In this document: one piece after another, positions 1 through 8,394 of the stretch
Layout of the letters: every line of letters begins with the position of its first letter
Position numbering within the stretch: the first letter of the stretch is position 1
Assembly: GCF_031082405.1 (NCBI RefSeq)
Contig: NZ_JAVHJU010000033.1
Span: forward strand, 51,362 to 115,361
Source: Amycolatopsis sp. A133
GTDB lineage: Bacteria > Actinomycetota > Actinomycetes > Mycobacteriales > Pseudonocardiaceae
Direction of reading: 5' to 3'
DNA: 64,000 nucleotides
Made by a program: the position numbers and the translations under genes
The notes under the pieces: model-generated
Database searches by the model: none
Seen by the model: only the letters and a program-made list of their open reading frames with translations
What the model was told of the DNA's origin: nothing

Positions 1-1105
1 AGCGCGCGTGCCCCCGCGCGTTGTCGACCAGGTTGCGCACCGCTCGCCGCAGCTGGGCTTCGCTGCCGTGCACCTTCGCCGGCCCGGCCCGGACCTCGAC
101 GTCCACCGCGCTCTCGCCGCGGACCCGCTCGGCCTCGGCGCGGACGATGTCGTCGAGGTCGACCTCGGTGCGCTGCGGCCGGTCGGTCGTGTCGTCGGTG
201 CGGGCCAGCACGAGCAGGTCGTCGACGAGCTCGCGCAGCCGCGCGGTTTCCCGGCCGATCACCGGCACCAGGTCGCCGGTGCTCTCCGGGTGCCGTCCGG
301 AGACGTCGAGGGCGGTGCTGATCGTCGACAGTGGTGAGCGCAGTTCGTGACTGGCGTCCGCGACGAACCGGCGTTGCGCGGCCTGCGCGGATGCGAGCCG
401 GGACAGCATTTCGTTGAGCGTCACGGCCAGGCGGTGCACCTCGTCGCCGCCCGGTGGCAGCGGCACGCGCGCGGCGAGGTCGCGCGTCGAGATTTCCGCG
501 ACGGTCCGGCGCATCCGCTCGACCGGCCGCAGCGCCGAGCCGACCGCGCGGTACACCGCGAGCCCGGCGATCGCCAGCAGCGGCACGGCGATCAGGCCGA
601 GCAGCAGCGTCAGCCGCGTCGACGCCTCCGTCACCGGTTCCAGCGAGCGCGCGGAAATCACGGTGAACGGCCCGCCCGGCCCGGTCACCTCCTGCGACAC
701 GACGCGGTAGTCGTCGTTGTCACCGTTCAGCCCGAGCGGCAGGGTCTCGACGATCTCGTGCCCGACGACCGGGCGGGCCGTGGTCAGCGGCGGGTGCCCG
801 ACGATCGCCGGGTCGCTCGCGATCGGGGTGCCCCGCGCGTCCAGCACCTGCGTGACGGCTTCGGTGTCGCCGGTGCTGGCGACGTCGCTCGCACTCAGGT
901 CGCGCGCGCCCTCCCGGACGAGCTGGATGGCGACCTGCCGCCCGGTGCTGCGGGCACTCTCGGTGACACTGCGATCGAGCGACTCCTCCAGCAGCAGCAC
1001 GACGACCACACCGGCGGCGGCGATGGCCAGCGCGAGCGCGAACACCGCCACGGCGGTGGTGCGCATCCGGACGCCGGTCGCGGCGATCACCTTGCCCAGT
1101 TTCAC
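1..1105 (-). CDS. Sensor histidine kinase, 3' end beyond the window
   Basis: A membrane sensor kinase of the EnvZ/MprB type, which would autophosphorylate on histidine and pass phosphate to an OmpR-family regulator. The visible 368 residues contain a first membrane helix at about residues 18-38, an extracytoplasmic loop, a second helix at about 165-187, a HAMP linker, and an H-box ADASHELRSPL with the phosphoacceptor near residue 253. The N-box NLVDNA is reached just before the window edge, so the ATP-binding domain is mostly missing. The start is the GTG at 1105; an in-frame ATG at 1066 is an alternative and neither has a strong ribosome binding site. The partner regulator would lie upstream or beyond the left edge and is not seen. 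Confidence 0.9.
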   Translation of the reverse strand, partial: MKLGKVIAATGVRMRTTAVAVFALALAIAAAGVVVVLLLEESLDRSVTESARSTGRQVAIQLVREGARDLSASDVASTGDTEAVTQVLDARGTPIASDPAIVGHPPLTTARPVVGHEIVETLPLGLNGDNDDYRVVSQEVTGPGGPFTVISARSLEPVTEASTRLTLLLGLIAVPLLAIAGLAVYRAVGSALRPVERMRRTVAEISTRDLAARVPLPPGGDEVHRLAVTLNEMLSRLASAQAAQRRFVADASHELRSPLSTISTALDVSGRHPESTGDLVPVIGRETARLRELVDDLLVLARTDDTTDRPQRTEVDLDDIVRAEAERVRGESAVDVEVRAGPAKVHGSEAQLRRAVRNLVDNARGHAR

Positions 1106-1138
1106 CAACGCAGCGTAACGACCACCGCGGGTCCCGAA

Positions 1139-1191
1139 CGCCCCAATGTGGCGTTGGTTGCGTCCAACGCACCGAACGCCACATTGGGGCG
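1139..1191. repeat. Inverted repeat, family A (AATGTGGCGTT core)
   Basis: Perfect 17-bp arms at 1139-1155 and 1175-1191 (CGCCCCAATGTGGCGTT and its complement) enclose a 19-nt spacer. It lies between the 3' end of gatD and the start of the sensor kinase, both on the minus strand, so it could form a hairpin at the end of the gatD transcript. The same core recurs at 15889-16058, so this is a dispersed repeat rather than a simple terminator. Confidence 0.9.
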
Positions 1192-1241
1192 CTGGCCGGT
1201 GGTCAACAGCGGCGGCCGGGGAACGGGTGCGGCCCACGGGC

Positions 1242-1958
1242 TCACCGGCGGCGGCGCGGGACGGCGAGCCGCTCCCCGCGCAGGCGCTCGACCTCGGTGA
1301 GGGGCAGTGGCGACAGCGGGTGACCGATCGTCCAGGCCAGCAGCAGGTCGGCCAGCGCGGGGTTGCGGGCGAGCGCCGGGCCGTGCAGGTAGGTGCCCAC
1401 GACCCGGTCGGTGACCGCGCCCTCGGTGCCGTCGCCGTTGCCGGTGCCGCGCACGACCCGTCCGAGCGGCTCGCTGCCGGCGCCGAGCTTGCTGACGCCC
1501 AGGTGGTTCTCGAACCCCGTCAGCGCTTCACCGTCCAGGAGCCGGGGCGGCGTCGCGACCAGCTCGGCGACCGCGCGCTGTTCGCCGGGTTCGGTGGTGA
1601 CGTCGAGCAGGCCGAGCCCGTCGTGGTCGACGCCGTCGAGGCCGCGGAAGCGGGTGCCGAGCACCTGCAGGCCGGCGCACACGCCGAACACCACCGCGCC
1701 GGCCGCGGCCGCCCGCCGCAGACCCGGGTACCTGCGCAGGTGCGCGGCGGCCAGCACCTGTGCACCGTCCTCGCCGCCGCCGAGCAGGTACAGGTCCAAA
1801 GTAGACGGTACCGGGTCGCCGAGCCCGACCGGGACCACCTCGGCGTCGAACCCGCGCCACTGCAGCCGCTTGGCGAGCACCTGCGCGTTGCCGGTGTCGC
1901 CGTAGGTGCCCAGCACCTCCGGCAGCAGAAGTCCGATGTGGACGAGGGAGTCACCCAC
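1242..1958 (-). CDS. gatD: Lipid II isoglutaminyl synthase glutaminase subunit GatD
   Basis: Class I glutamine amidotransferase that releases ammonia from glutamine for MurT, which amidates D-glutamate in lipid II. The 238-residue protein has the nucleophile Cys94 in FGVCAGLQVLG and the catalytic His192 in TYLHGPA, close to the positions known in Staphylococcus aureus GatD. It is shorter than cobyric acid synthase CobQ and lacks the CobQ synthetase domain, so the frequent label 'cobyric acid synthase' is unlikely. The GTG start at 1958 overlaps the end of murT by 8 bp, which implies translational coupling and a MurT-GatD complex. The final residues are arginine-rich. Confidence 0.93.
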   Translation of the reverse strand: MGDSLVHIGLLLPEVLGTYGDTGNAQVLAKRLQWRGFDAEVVPVGLGDPVPSTLDLYLLGGGEDGAQVLAAAHLRRYPGLRRAAAAGAVVFGVCAGLQVLGTRFRGLDGVDHDGLGLLDVTTEPGEQRAVAELVATPPRLLDGEALTGFENHLGVSKLGAGSEPLGRVVRGTGNGDGTEGAVTDRVVGTYLHGPALARNPALADLLLAWTIGHPLSPLPLTEVERLRGERLAVPRRRR

Positions 1959-3180
1959 CGGGCAGCCTGCCCACCAGCTCGCGGAACGCGGTGTAGTTGG
2001 CGACCAGCTCGACGGCGCCGGGCGGCAGCGCGTCGATCGCGGTGACCGGGTCCGGCTCGGCCCAATGCGCGACTTCGGCGTAGCGGAGCCGCACGGAGAG
2101 GTCGGCGCCGCGCTGGCCGGTGACGACCACCTGGCGCCCGCGGAGCCGTTCGAAGTGGACGTCCCACAGCCAGGACAGGTCCCGGCCGTCGGCCTCCTGG
2201 GCGTTGACCGCGACGACGACCGGGGTGTCCTCGTCCAGCACACGCAGCGTTTCCACCCAGCCGGCCGGGTTCTTCGCCAGCATCAGCCGGACGGAGTGCC
2301 GCGACCGGCGGATCGTCCGGTAGCGGCCGCCGATGTCGGTGATGGTCCGCAGCCGCGCCGCGGCGGTGTGCGGCGGCACACCCAGCCGGTGCGCCGCCGC
2401 GAGCGCCAGCGCGGCGTTCGCGCGGTTCACCTCGCCTGGCAGCCGCAGGTCGAGATCCACCTGGCGGCCGCCCGGTGTGCGTACGAGGTCGCCGTCGAGT
2501 GTCCAGCCGGGTTCCGGCCGGGTCAGCCCGCACCCGCACTCCCAGTGCCGCTCCCGCGTTTCGACGCGGCCTTCGCAGCGCGGGCACGCCGTCGAGTCAC
2601 CGGTCCAGCGGGGGCCGGCGCTCACCCACACCGCCTTCGCGGCCGCGCTCGCCGCGGACGTCACCAGCACGTCGTCGCAGTTCGCGACGACGACCGTGCC
2701 GGTCAGCCCGGCGATCGCCGCACGCAGTTCCCGTTCCACGGCACGGACTTCGCCGACCCGGTCCAGCTGGTCGCGGCTCAGGTTGAGCAGCACCAGCACC
2801 GCGGGCCGGACCTGGTCCGCCACCCACGGCACGTAGGTCTCGTCCACCTCGAGGACCGCGTAGGGCGCGCCGGGGCGGGCGGTCAGCGCGGCGAGGACGC
2901 CGTCGGGCATGTTCGCGCCGTCGCTGTTGGCGGCGACCTCGGCCAGCGTTTCCAGCGCGCGGGTGAGCATCAGCGACGTCGTGGTCTTGCCGTTGGTGCC
3001 GGTGACGAGCACGACCGTGCGTTCCCGGCCGAGGCGGCGCAGGGCGAGCGGATCGAGGGCCAGCGTGACCCGGCCGCCGATCATGCCGCCGCGGCCGAGC
3101 CCCGAGCTGCGGGACAGCCAGGCGGTCAGCCGCCCGGCGGCCACGGACGCGCGGGTGCGGAGGGGGCTTCGGACGGACAC
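1951..3180 (-). CDS. murT: Lipid II isoglutaminyl synthase ligase subunit MurT
   Basis: Mur-ligase-like ATP-dependent subunit that uses GatD-derived ammonia to convert the D-Glu of the peptidoglycan stem into D-isoglutamine. The 409-residue protein shows the P-loop GTNGKTT at residues 61-67, a Cys4 ribbon (CPRC at 199-202 and CGC at 215-217) typical of MurT but not of other Mur ligases, and a C-terminal DUF1727 region. It starts at ATG 3180, and gatD follows with an 8-bp overlap. The pair is the minimal amidation operon found in actinobacteria and firmicutes, and amidated stems are preferred by cross-linking transpeptidases. Confidence 0.94.
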   Translation of the reverse strand: MSVRSPLRTRASVAAGRLTAWLSRSSGLGRGGMIGGRVTLALDPLALRRLGRERTVVLVTGTNGKTTTSLMLTRALETLAEVAANSDGANMPDGVLAALTARPGAPYAVLEVDETYVPWVADQVRPAVLVLLNLSRDQLDRVGEVRAVERELRAAIAGLTGTVVVANCDDVLVTSAASAAAKAVWVSAGPRWTGDSTACPRCEGRVETRERHWECGCGLTRPEPGWTLDGDLVRTPGGRQVDLDLRLPGEVNRANAALALAAAHRLGVPPHTAAARLRTITDIGGRYRTIRRSRHSVRLMLAKNPAGWVETLRVLDEDTPVVVAVNAQEADGRDLSWLWDVHFERLRGRQVVVTGQRGADLSVRLRYAEVAHWAEPDPVTAIDALPPGAVELVANYTAFRELVGRLPGG

Positions 3181-3236
3181 CGGCTGGATGCTGCCCGCCG
3201 GGCGCTGTGATTTTCCTGAGTCCGTGGCGCGGGTCT

Positions 3237-4135
3237 CTACAGCGTGACGACGACCTTGCCGTGGACGTGCCGCGCGGCCTGCAGGGCGACGGCGTCACGG
3301 ATCCGTTCGACCGGGAAGACGGCGGCGACCGGCACGGTGAGCCGGCCGTCGACGATCGCGTCGGCGATCCGCGTCAAGGCGCCGGGTTCGGCGTCGGCGC
3401 CCCCGGTGGCGCGCACGCCGCCCGGCGGGTTGGGGCCCGCGGCGATCGTGGCGATCCGTCCGGGCGGGACGCCGAGATCCAGCGCGGCCTCGGCCGTCTC
3501 CGTCCCGAAGAGGTCGACGGCCGCGGTGACGCCCAGGTCCCGGACGCGGTCCGCCAGACCGGGCCCGTAGGCGACGGGCTCGGCGCCGAGCTTGCGCAGG
3601 AACGGGAAGGTGCCTTCCGAGGCGGTGCCGATCACGGTCGCGCCGGCGAGCCTCGCGAGCTGGACGGCGAAGATGCCGACGCCGCCGGCGGCCCCGCCGA
3701 CCAGGACGGTGTCCCCGGCCCGCAGGCCGACGGCGGCCAGCGCGGCGGCCGCGGAGGAGCCGGCGACCGGGAGCGTGCTCGCCACTTCGTCGCTGATGCC
3801 GTCCGGCGTGGGGAAGAGCGCGTCGGACGCCTTGACGATGACGAAGTCGGCGACGGCCCGACCGAGCGCGCCGCCGTGGACGCGGTCGCCCACGGCGGCC
3901 CGCGGCCCGCTTCGTCGACGACACCGGCGAAGTCGTACCCGAAGCCGGACGGCAGGGTGATGCCGAACCGCGCGGCGGCCTCGGGCCGCGAGGCGAGGCC
4001 CCAGTCCATCGGGTTCAGCCCGGCGGCGGTGACGCGGACCCGCACCTCCCCGGGGCCGGCGTGCGGCTCCGGGACTTCGCGCAGCTCCAGCACCTCGGGA
4101 CCGCCGAACCGCTCGTAGACGACGGCTCTGCTCAT
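3237..4135 (-). pseudogene. Quinone-oxidoreductase-like gene (MDR family) with a frameshift
   Basis: Medium-chain dehydrogenase/reductase of the zinc-free, NADPH-dependent quinone oxidoreductase type. The N-terminal part (from ATG 4135, starting MSRAVVYERFGGPEVL) runs to FGYDFAGVVDEAGRG. The rest, starting AVGDRVHGG and including the NADPH motif GGAAGGVGIFAVQLA, is in a different frame. The break is near 3890-3915, and the usual linker between GVVD and VGDRV is also several codons short, so a small deletion is more likely than a one-base read error. Either the enzyme is lost or the sequence has a local error. It is divergent from a TetR gene, sharing a 76-bp gap with a perfect operator, so it was probably that regulator's target. 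Confidence 0.8.
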
Positions 4136-4154
4136 GGAAACCTCCAGTGATGAG

Positions 4155-4194
4155 ACTTGGTCCCGTCACCGTACACCGGTTGACGGGACCAAGT
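4155..4194. promoter_or_regulatory. TetR-type operator between divergent genes
   Basis: Perfect 14-bp inverted repeat: ACTTGGTCCCGTCA at 4155-4168 and its complement at 4181-4194, with a 12-bp spacer. It occupies the middle of the space between the frameshifted oxidoreductase (start 4135) and the TetR gene (start 4212), where a repressor would block both promoters. Binding by the adjacent TetR protein is inferred from position and symmetry. Confidence 0.8.
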
Positions 4195-4211
4195 GCCGTA
4201 AAGTTGCGGTC

Positions 4212-4775
4212 ATGGCTCGCTGGGAACCGAACGCACCGGAGCGGCTGAGCAAGGCCGCCCTCGAACTGTTCGCCGAGCGGGGGTACGAGAACACGACGGT
4301 GATCGACATCGCGGCGCGCGCGGGGCTGACGAAGAGCACGTTCTTCCGCCACTTCCAGGACAAGCGCGAAGTGCTCTTCGGCGGCAGCACGTTGGCCGGA
4401 CTGCTCGCCGAGGCGATCGCTTCCGCACCGGCCGCGGCCGGCCCGGTCGAAGCGGTGATCTGCGCGATGGACGCGGCCGGGCGGGAAGCCTTTACGCCTG
4501 AGCGGCGGGAGTTCAGCGCGCAGCGGCGGTCGGTGATCGCCGCGCATCCGGAGCTGCAGGAACGTGAGGCCTTGAAGGGGCTGACGATCACGGCGGCGAT
4601 GACTGAGGCACTGCGGCGGCGGGGGGTTCCCGATCTGACCGCTTGCGTTGTCGCCGAGCTGGGCGGGCTTGCGATGAAGATCGGTTATGAGCGGTGGGTT
4701 GAAGCGGAGGCCGGGGACTTCGGCGAGGCCGCGCGGCGGGCTCTCGATGAGGTTCAGGCGGCCATCGCACGCTGA
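4212..4775 (+). CDS. TetR/AcrR family regulator
   Basis: A 187-residue DNA-binding repressor. The N-terminal helix-turn-helix (about residues 10-57) ends with the typical GLTKSTFFRHFQDKREVLF segment, and the C-terminal helical domain is the presumed ligand pocket. I chose ATG 4212 because the family pattern starts immediately after it (MARWEPNAPERLSKAALELF); a longer open frame from 4134 would read through the operator. It is divergent from the broken oxidoreductase gene and probably regulates that gene and itself. The regulator looks intact although its presumed target is frameshifted. Confidence 0.9.
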   Translation: MARWEPNAPERLSKAALELFAERGYENTTVIDIAARAGLTKSTFFRHFQDKREVLFGGSTLAGLLAEAIASAPAAAGPVEAVICAMDAAGREAFTPERREFSAQRRSVIAAHPELQEREALKGLTITAAMTEALRRRGVPDLTACVVAELGGLAMKIGYERWVEAEAGDFGEAARRALDEVQAAIAR

Positions 4776-4819
4776 GTGATCCGCGCGGGTGGATCCGCTT
4801 GCCGCACGCCTGCGCGGCG

Positions 4820-4985
4820 GGCGCAGGGAGTCGCCGGGTTCGAGCGGCAATCACCTTTCCCGCCGCACTTGGGCGGCGCGCGCGTAAGTCGCCGAACCCC
4901 GAGCGGCAACCACCCCTCCCGCAGCACTTGGGCGGCGCGCGTAAGTCGCCGGACCCCGTGCGGCAACCACCCATCCCGCGGGGGC
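4820..4985. repeat. Three tandem copies of a 57-58-bp repeat, family E
   Basis: Three imperfect direct copies begin at about 4830, 4888 and 4945 (at the shared GTCGCC). Each contains AGTCGCCG, then a CGAGCGGCAA-like segment, CACC, and CACTTGGGCGGCGCG. The copies lie after the 3' end of the TetR gene. Open frames crossing them on the minus strand give repetitive arginine/proline-rich peptides and look spurious. Confidence 0.8.
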
Positions 4986-5283
4986 GCCCCCCGGGTCCAG
5001 CGTATCGGCGCGGCCCGACAACAACGACGGAAAGAACGCCGTCCGAAGCCCGATTGTCCACATTGCGCCCCACCTGTTGACAACCGCTCATCCATTCACG
5101 GACATGAACAACTCCCCCCGTCGAACCCGTCGAACGGGCCCGCTCAGCCCTCCGCAACCGCCATAGGTAGGAAACTTAACCATCGGATGTTGAACCAATT
5201 AGCTTTCACAACTACTCGCATTGTTCCGAGTCTTTCCAAGATCTACCGCAGATTCATCGGAGGTGTTACCGTCCAACCCCGGC
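4986..5283. other. Non-coding region upstream of the IclR gene
   Basis: No credible gene is visible. The right part (about 5165-5265) is noticeably richer in A and T than the rest of the window and presumably holds the promoter of the iclR-permease operon. I could not pick a single convincing -35/-10 pair. Confidence 0.5.
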
Positions 5284-5304
5284 CAGCGGAAAGGCGTTCC
5301 GCTG
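5284..5304. promoter_or_regulatory. IclR-type operator
   Basis: Perfect 8-bp inverted repeat CAGCGGAA / TTCCGCTG with a 5-bp spacer, 29 bp before the GTG start of the IclR gene. A GCGGAA...TTCCGC palindrome is the shape bound by several IclR-family regulators. Autoregulation is inferred from symmetry and position. Confidence 0.7.
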
Positions 5305-5332
5305 AGCGGGAAAACGTCCAACGGAGGGCAAC

Positions 5333-6115
5333 GTGGGACCGGAGCGCGGGCTGGAACAGAGCGGAACTCTCGAGCGCGGGCTCGCCGTGCTGGAGCACGT
5401 GGGGCGGCACCAGGAGATTTCCACCAATGCGATCGCGCGGCAACTGGGGCTTTCCCGCAGTGCCGCCTACCGCATCGTCGGCACCCTGAAGAACCTCGAG
5501 TACCTCGAAGCCGACCAGGTCACCGGGCGGGTGCGGCTCGGCACGCGGCTCGTCGAACTGGGGGCCCGGGCGATGGCCGCGACCGATCTGCACCGGTGTG
5601 CTCCGCGGTACCTCGCGTCGCTCGCGGAACGGTCCGGGGAGACCACCTACCTCGCCGTTCCCGACAACGACACCATGGTCTACGTCGCCACCGAACGCAG
5701 TGCCAGCGCCGTCACCCTCGCGTGCCGGCTCGGGACCCGGCGGCCGCAGCACGCGACGTCGCTCGGGAAGGCCTGGCTCGCCGCGCTGCCGGAGGCCGAC
5801 CGGTTCGAACGCGTCCGGCGGATGAAGCTGGATCCCCTGACCCTCAAGACCATCAGCGATCCGCACCGGCTGCTCGACGAGCTCGCGAAGACCAGCCGCC
5901 GGGGCTGGGCGATCGACGAGGTCGAAAACGAGCCGGACGTCGGCTGCGTCGCCGCCGCCGTGCGGGACCACTCGGGACGGCCGATCGCCGCCATCAGCAT
6001 TGCCGGGCCCGCGCCGCGCGTGCTGCGCCGGCTCGACGAACTCGGGGCCTCCGTGGCCGGGACCGCCGCCGCCCTGTCACTGCGGCTCGGCTACGTCCGG
6101 GGCCGGCCGGCCTGA
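5333..6115 (+). CDS. IclR family transcriptional regulator
   Basis: A 260-residue regulator with an N-terminal winged helix (ISTNAIARQLGLSRSAAYRIVGTL, about residues 28-55) and a C-terminal IclR effector domain (about 80-255) that usually binds a small carboxylate or aromatic acid. It starts at GTG 5333 behind the ribosome binding site CGGAGGG at 5322-5328. The lactate-permease-like gene begins 28 bp after its stop, so the two are probably co-transcribed and the regulator likely senses the transported acid. The inverted repeat at 5284-5304 is its probable operator. Confidence 0.9.
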   Translation: MGPERGLEQSGTLERGLAVLEHVGRHQEISTNAIARQLGLSRSAAYRIVGTLKNLEYLEADQVTGRVRLGTRLVELGARAMAATDLHRCAPRYLASLAERSGETTYLAVPDNDTMVYVATERSASAVTLACRLGTRRPQHATSLGKAWLAALPEADRFERVRRMKLDPLTLKTISDPHRLLDELAKTSRRGWAIDEVENEPDVGCVAAAVRDHSGRPIAAISIAGPAPRVLRRLDELGASVAGTAAALSLRLGYVRGRPA

Positions 6116-6143
6116 TCACCCGAACCCGGCGAAGGAGCCGACC

Positions 6144-7832
6144 GTGACCTGGATCCAGGACTACCAGCCGGCGGGCGCGCTGTGGGTTTCCGCGCTGCTC
6201 GCCGCGCTCCCGATCATCGTGCTGCTGGTTTCGCTCGGGGTGATCCGCTTCTCCGCGCACCTTTCCGCGGCGCTGGCGCTGGTCACCGCGCTCGGCGTCG
6301 CCCTGCTGCTGTACCGGATGCCGGTCGCGCTCGCGTTCGACTCCGCGGCCATGGGTGTCGTGTTCGGCGGGTGGTCGGTCGCCTGGATCGCCTTCCACGC
6401 CGTGTACTTCCACAACGTCACGGTCGCCACCGGGCGGTTCGACGCGATCAAGCGGGTCCTCGCCGGGTTCAGCGAGGACCGGCGGCTGCAGGCGCTGCTC
6501 ATCGCGTTCAGCTTCGGCGCCCTGCTCGAAGGCGTCGCCGGCGGCGGGTCGCCGATCGCGATCACCGCGGCGATGATGGCCGCGCTCGGGTTCCCGCCGG
6601 TGAAGGCCGTCGTGCTGGCGCTGCTGGCGAACACCGCGCCGGTGGCGTTCGGCGGGCTCGGCAACCCGCTGATCGTGCTCGGCAGGCTGACCGCGCCGAT
6701 CATGCACCTCAAGCAGGACCAGGCCACCGAGCTGTTTTCGGCGGCGGTCGGCCGTCAGGTGCCGGTGCTGGCGCTGATCATCCCGGCGTTCCTGGTCGTG
6801 GTCCTGGCCGGCTGGAAGCGCATGCTCGAGGTGTGGCCGGCGGTGCTGACCGCCGGACTCGCGTTCGCGGCCATGCAGTTCGTCGCGTCCAACTACATCA
6901 GCGCCAGCCTCGTCGACGTCCTCGCGGCGCTCACCGCCATGGCCGCGCTGTGGATCCTGACCCGGTTCTGGCAACCCGCGACGGTGTGGCGCTTCGAAGG
7001 CGAGGAAGCCGTTCCGGCCAGGAGCCTCGGCGCCGCCCAGGCCGAGCGCGGCGCGCTGTACGCGTGGATGCCCTACATCGTCCTGATCCTGGCGATCTTC
7101 CTGTCGCGGATCGGCACGATCTTCAAGAACCTGCCGGTGTGGCTGGACCTGACCAAGCTGCTGCACAAGGCCGACTGGATCTTCGCGTGGCCGGGGCTGC
7201 ACAACCACGTCGTGCAGCACCCGCCGATCACGGCGAAGAACGCACCGTACGCGGCGACGCTGACCGTCGACTTCCTGTTCTCACCGGGCACGGTCGCGCT
7301 GATCGCCGCGGTGATCGCCGGGTTCGCGATGGGCGCGCGGCCGAAGCTGCTGCTGACGACGTACCGGAAGACGCTGCACCAGATGCGGTGGGCGCTCGCG
7401 ACGATCTTCACGATCCTGGCGATCGCGTTCGTCATGAACTACTCGGGCGCGACGCAGACGCTGGGCCTGGCCCTGGCGACGACCGGCGTGGCCTTCCCGC
7501 TGTTCTCGGCGTACATCGGCTGGCTGGGCGTGTTCCTGACCGGATCGGACGCGTCGACGAACAGCCTGTTCGGCCCGATGCAGGTGATCTCGGCCCAGCA
7601 GCTGAACCTGAACCCGATCCTGGCGGGCGCGACGAACACGTCCGGCGGCGTGATGGGCAAGATGATCTCGCCGCAGAACCTGTCGATCGGCGCGACGGCG
7701 ATCGGCCAGAGCGGCAAGGAGGGCTCGCTGCTGCGCCAGACGTTCCTGTGGTCGCTGCTGCTGACCGCGGTGGTCGGCGTGATTTCGCTCCTCCAGGCGA
7801 CGATCCTGACGGCGATGATCCCGTCGCCCTAG
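6144..7832 (+). CDS. lctP: L-lactate permease (LctP family)
   Basis: Polytopic membrane transporter of the LctP family (usual length 530-570; here 562), which imports L-lactate or glycolate. Family signatures are visible: FSFGALLEGVAGGGSPIAITAAMM near residues 120-145, NTAPVAFGGLGNPL near 160-175, and the C-terminal GSDASTNSLFGPMQ and NTSGGVMGKMISPQN. I chose GTG 6144, seven bases after GAAGGAG; an open frame from 6000 overlaps the IclR gene and is not real. It follows the IclR gene by 28 bp and probably forms its operon. No lactate dehydrogenase gene is adjacent, so the true substrate is open among short hydroxy acids. Confidence 0.88.
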   Translation: MTWIQDYQPAGALWVSALLAALPIIVLLVSLGVIRFSAHLSAALALVTALGVALLLYRMPVALAFDSAAMGVVFGGWSVAWIAFHAVYFHNVTVATGRFDAIKRVLAGFSEDRRLQALLIAFSFGALLEGVAGGGSPIAITAAMMAALGFPPVKAVVLALLANTAPVAFGGLGNPLIVLGRLTAPIMHLKQDQATELFSAAVGRQVPVLALIIPAFLVVVLAGWKRMLEVWPAVLTAGLAFAAMQFVASNYISASLVDVLAALTAMAALWILTRFWQPATVWRFEGEEAVPARSLGAAQAERGALYAWMPYIVLILAIFLSRIGTIFKNLPVWLDLTKLLHKADWIFAWPGLHNHVVQHPPITAKNAPYAATLTVDFLFSPGTVALIAAVIAGFAMGARPKLLLTTYRKTLHQMRWALATIFTILAIAFVMNYSGATQTLGLALATTGVAFPLFSAYIGWLGVFLTGSDASTNSLFGPMQVISAQQLNLNPILAGATNTSGGVMGKMISPQNLSIGATAIGQSGKEGSLLRQTFLWSLLLTAVVGVISLLQATILTAMIPSP

Positions 7833-7842
7833 GCTGGCCGGC

Positions 7843-8394
7843 ATGAGTGAGTCACTGGCGTCCTTCGGCTACGAGCTGGGCCTGCTCAAACGCGTCCGGC
7901 GGTCGGGGTGGTGGCACGCGGGGGTCCGCGACCCGGAATCGGTCGGCGAGCACAGCCTGCGCGCGGCCCAGCTGGCGGCGCTGATCGCGGCGGAGGAGGG
8001 CGCGGCACCGGAGCGGGCGGCGTTCCTCGCGCTGTGGCACGACACGCAGGAGACGCGCACGGGCGACCTGCCGCTGACGGCCGGGGACTACCTGCGCAAG
8101 CCGGAGCCACGGGAGATCACCGCCGACCAGACGGCGGCCCTTCCGGAGCGCTCCCGCGACCTGGTCCGGACGGCGGTGGACGAGTACGAGACGCGGGAAT
8201 CGGCGGAAGCGTTGTGCGCGAAGGACGCGGACAAGCTGGAGATGCTGCTGCAGGCGCTGGAATACCGGGACGTCGGCGTGCGGCCGGTCGACGAGTGGAT
8301 CGAATCGGCTCGGAAGGGGCTCAAGACGGAGACGGCGCGGAAGATCGCCGAAGCGGCGTTGACGCTGTCGCCGCTCTCCTGGCGGGGCCGCTAG
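7843..8394 (+). CDS. HD-domain phosphohydrolase (YfbR-like)
   Basis: A 183-residue HD-superfamily protein resembling 5'-deoxynucleotidase YfbR. The metal ligands are all present: His37 in SVGEHS, His66-Asp67 in LWHDTQE, and Asp130 in DADKLE. The family removes phosphate from deoxynucleoside monophosphates, but this substrate is inferred. The start ATG 7843 lies 10 bp after the permease stop. The last four bases overlap the convergent sigma-factor gene. Confidence 0.85.
   Translation: MSESLASFGYELGLLKRVRRSGWWHAGVRDPESVGEHSLRAAQLAALIAAEEGAAPERAAFLALWHDTQETRTGDLPLTAGDYLRKPEPREITADQTAALPERSRDLVRTAVDEYETRESAEALCAKDADKLEMLLQALEYRDVGVRPVDEWIESARKGLKTETARKIAEAALTLSPLSWRGR

Noticed and set aside
1242..1958. 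Cobyric acid synthase CobQ in a cobalamin pathway
   Set aside because: Only the glutaminase domain is present and it is coupled to MurT; no cobalamin genes are nearby.
4588..5157. Minus-strand open frame rich in Arg and Pro
   Set aside because: It is produced by the 57-bp repeats and overlaps the end of the TetR gene; composition is that of non-coding high-GC DNA.
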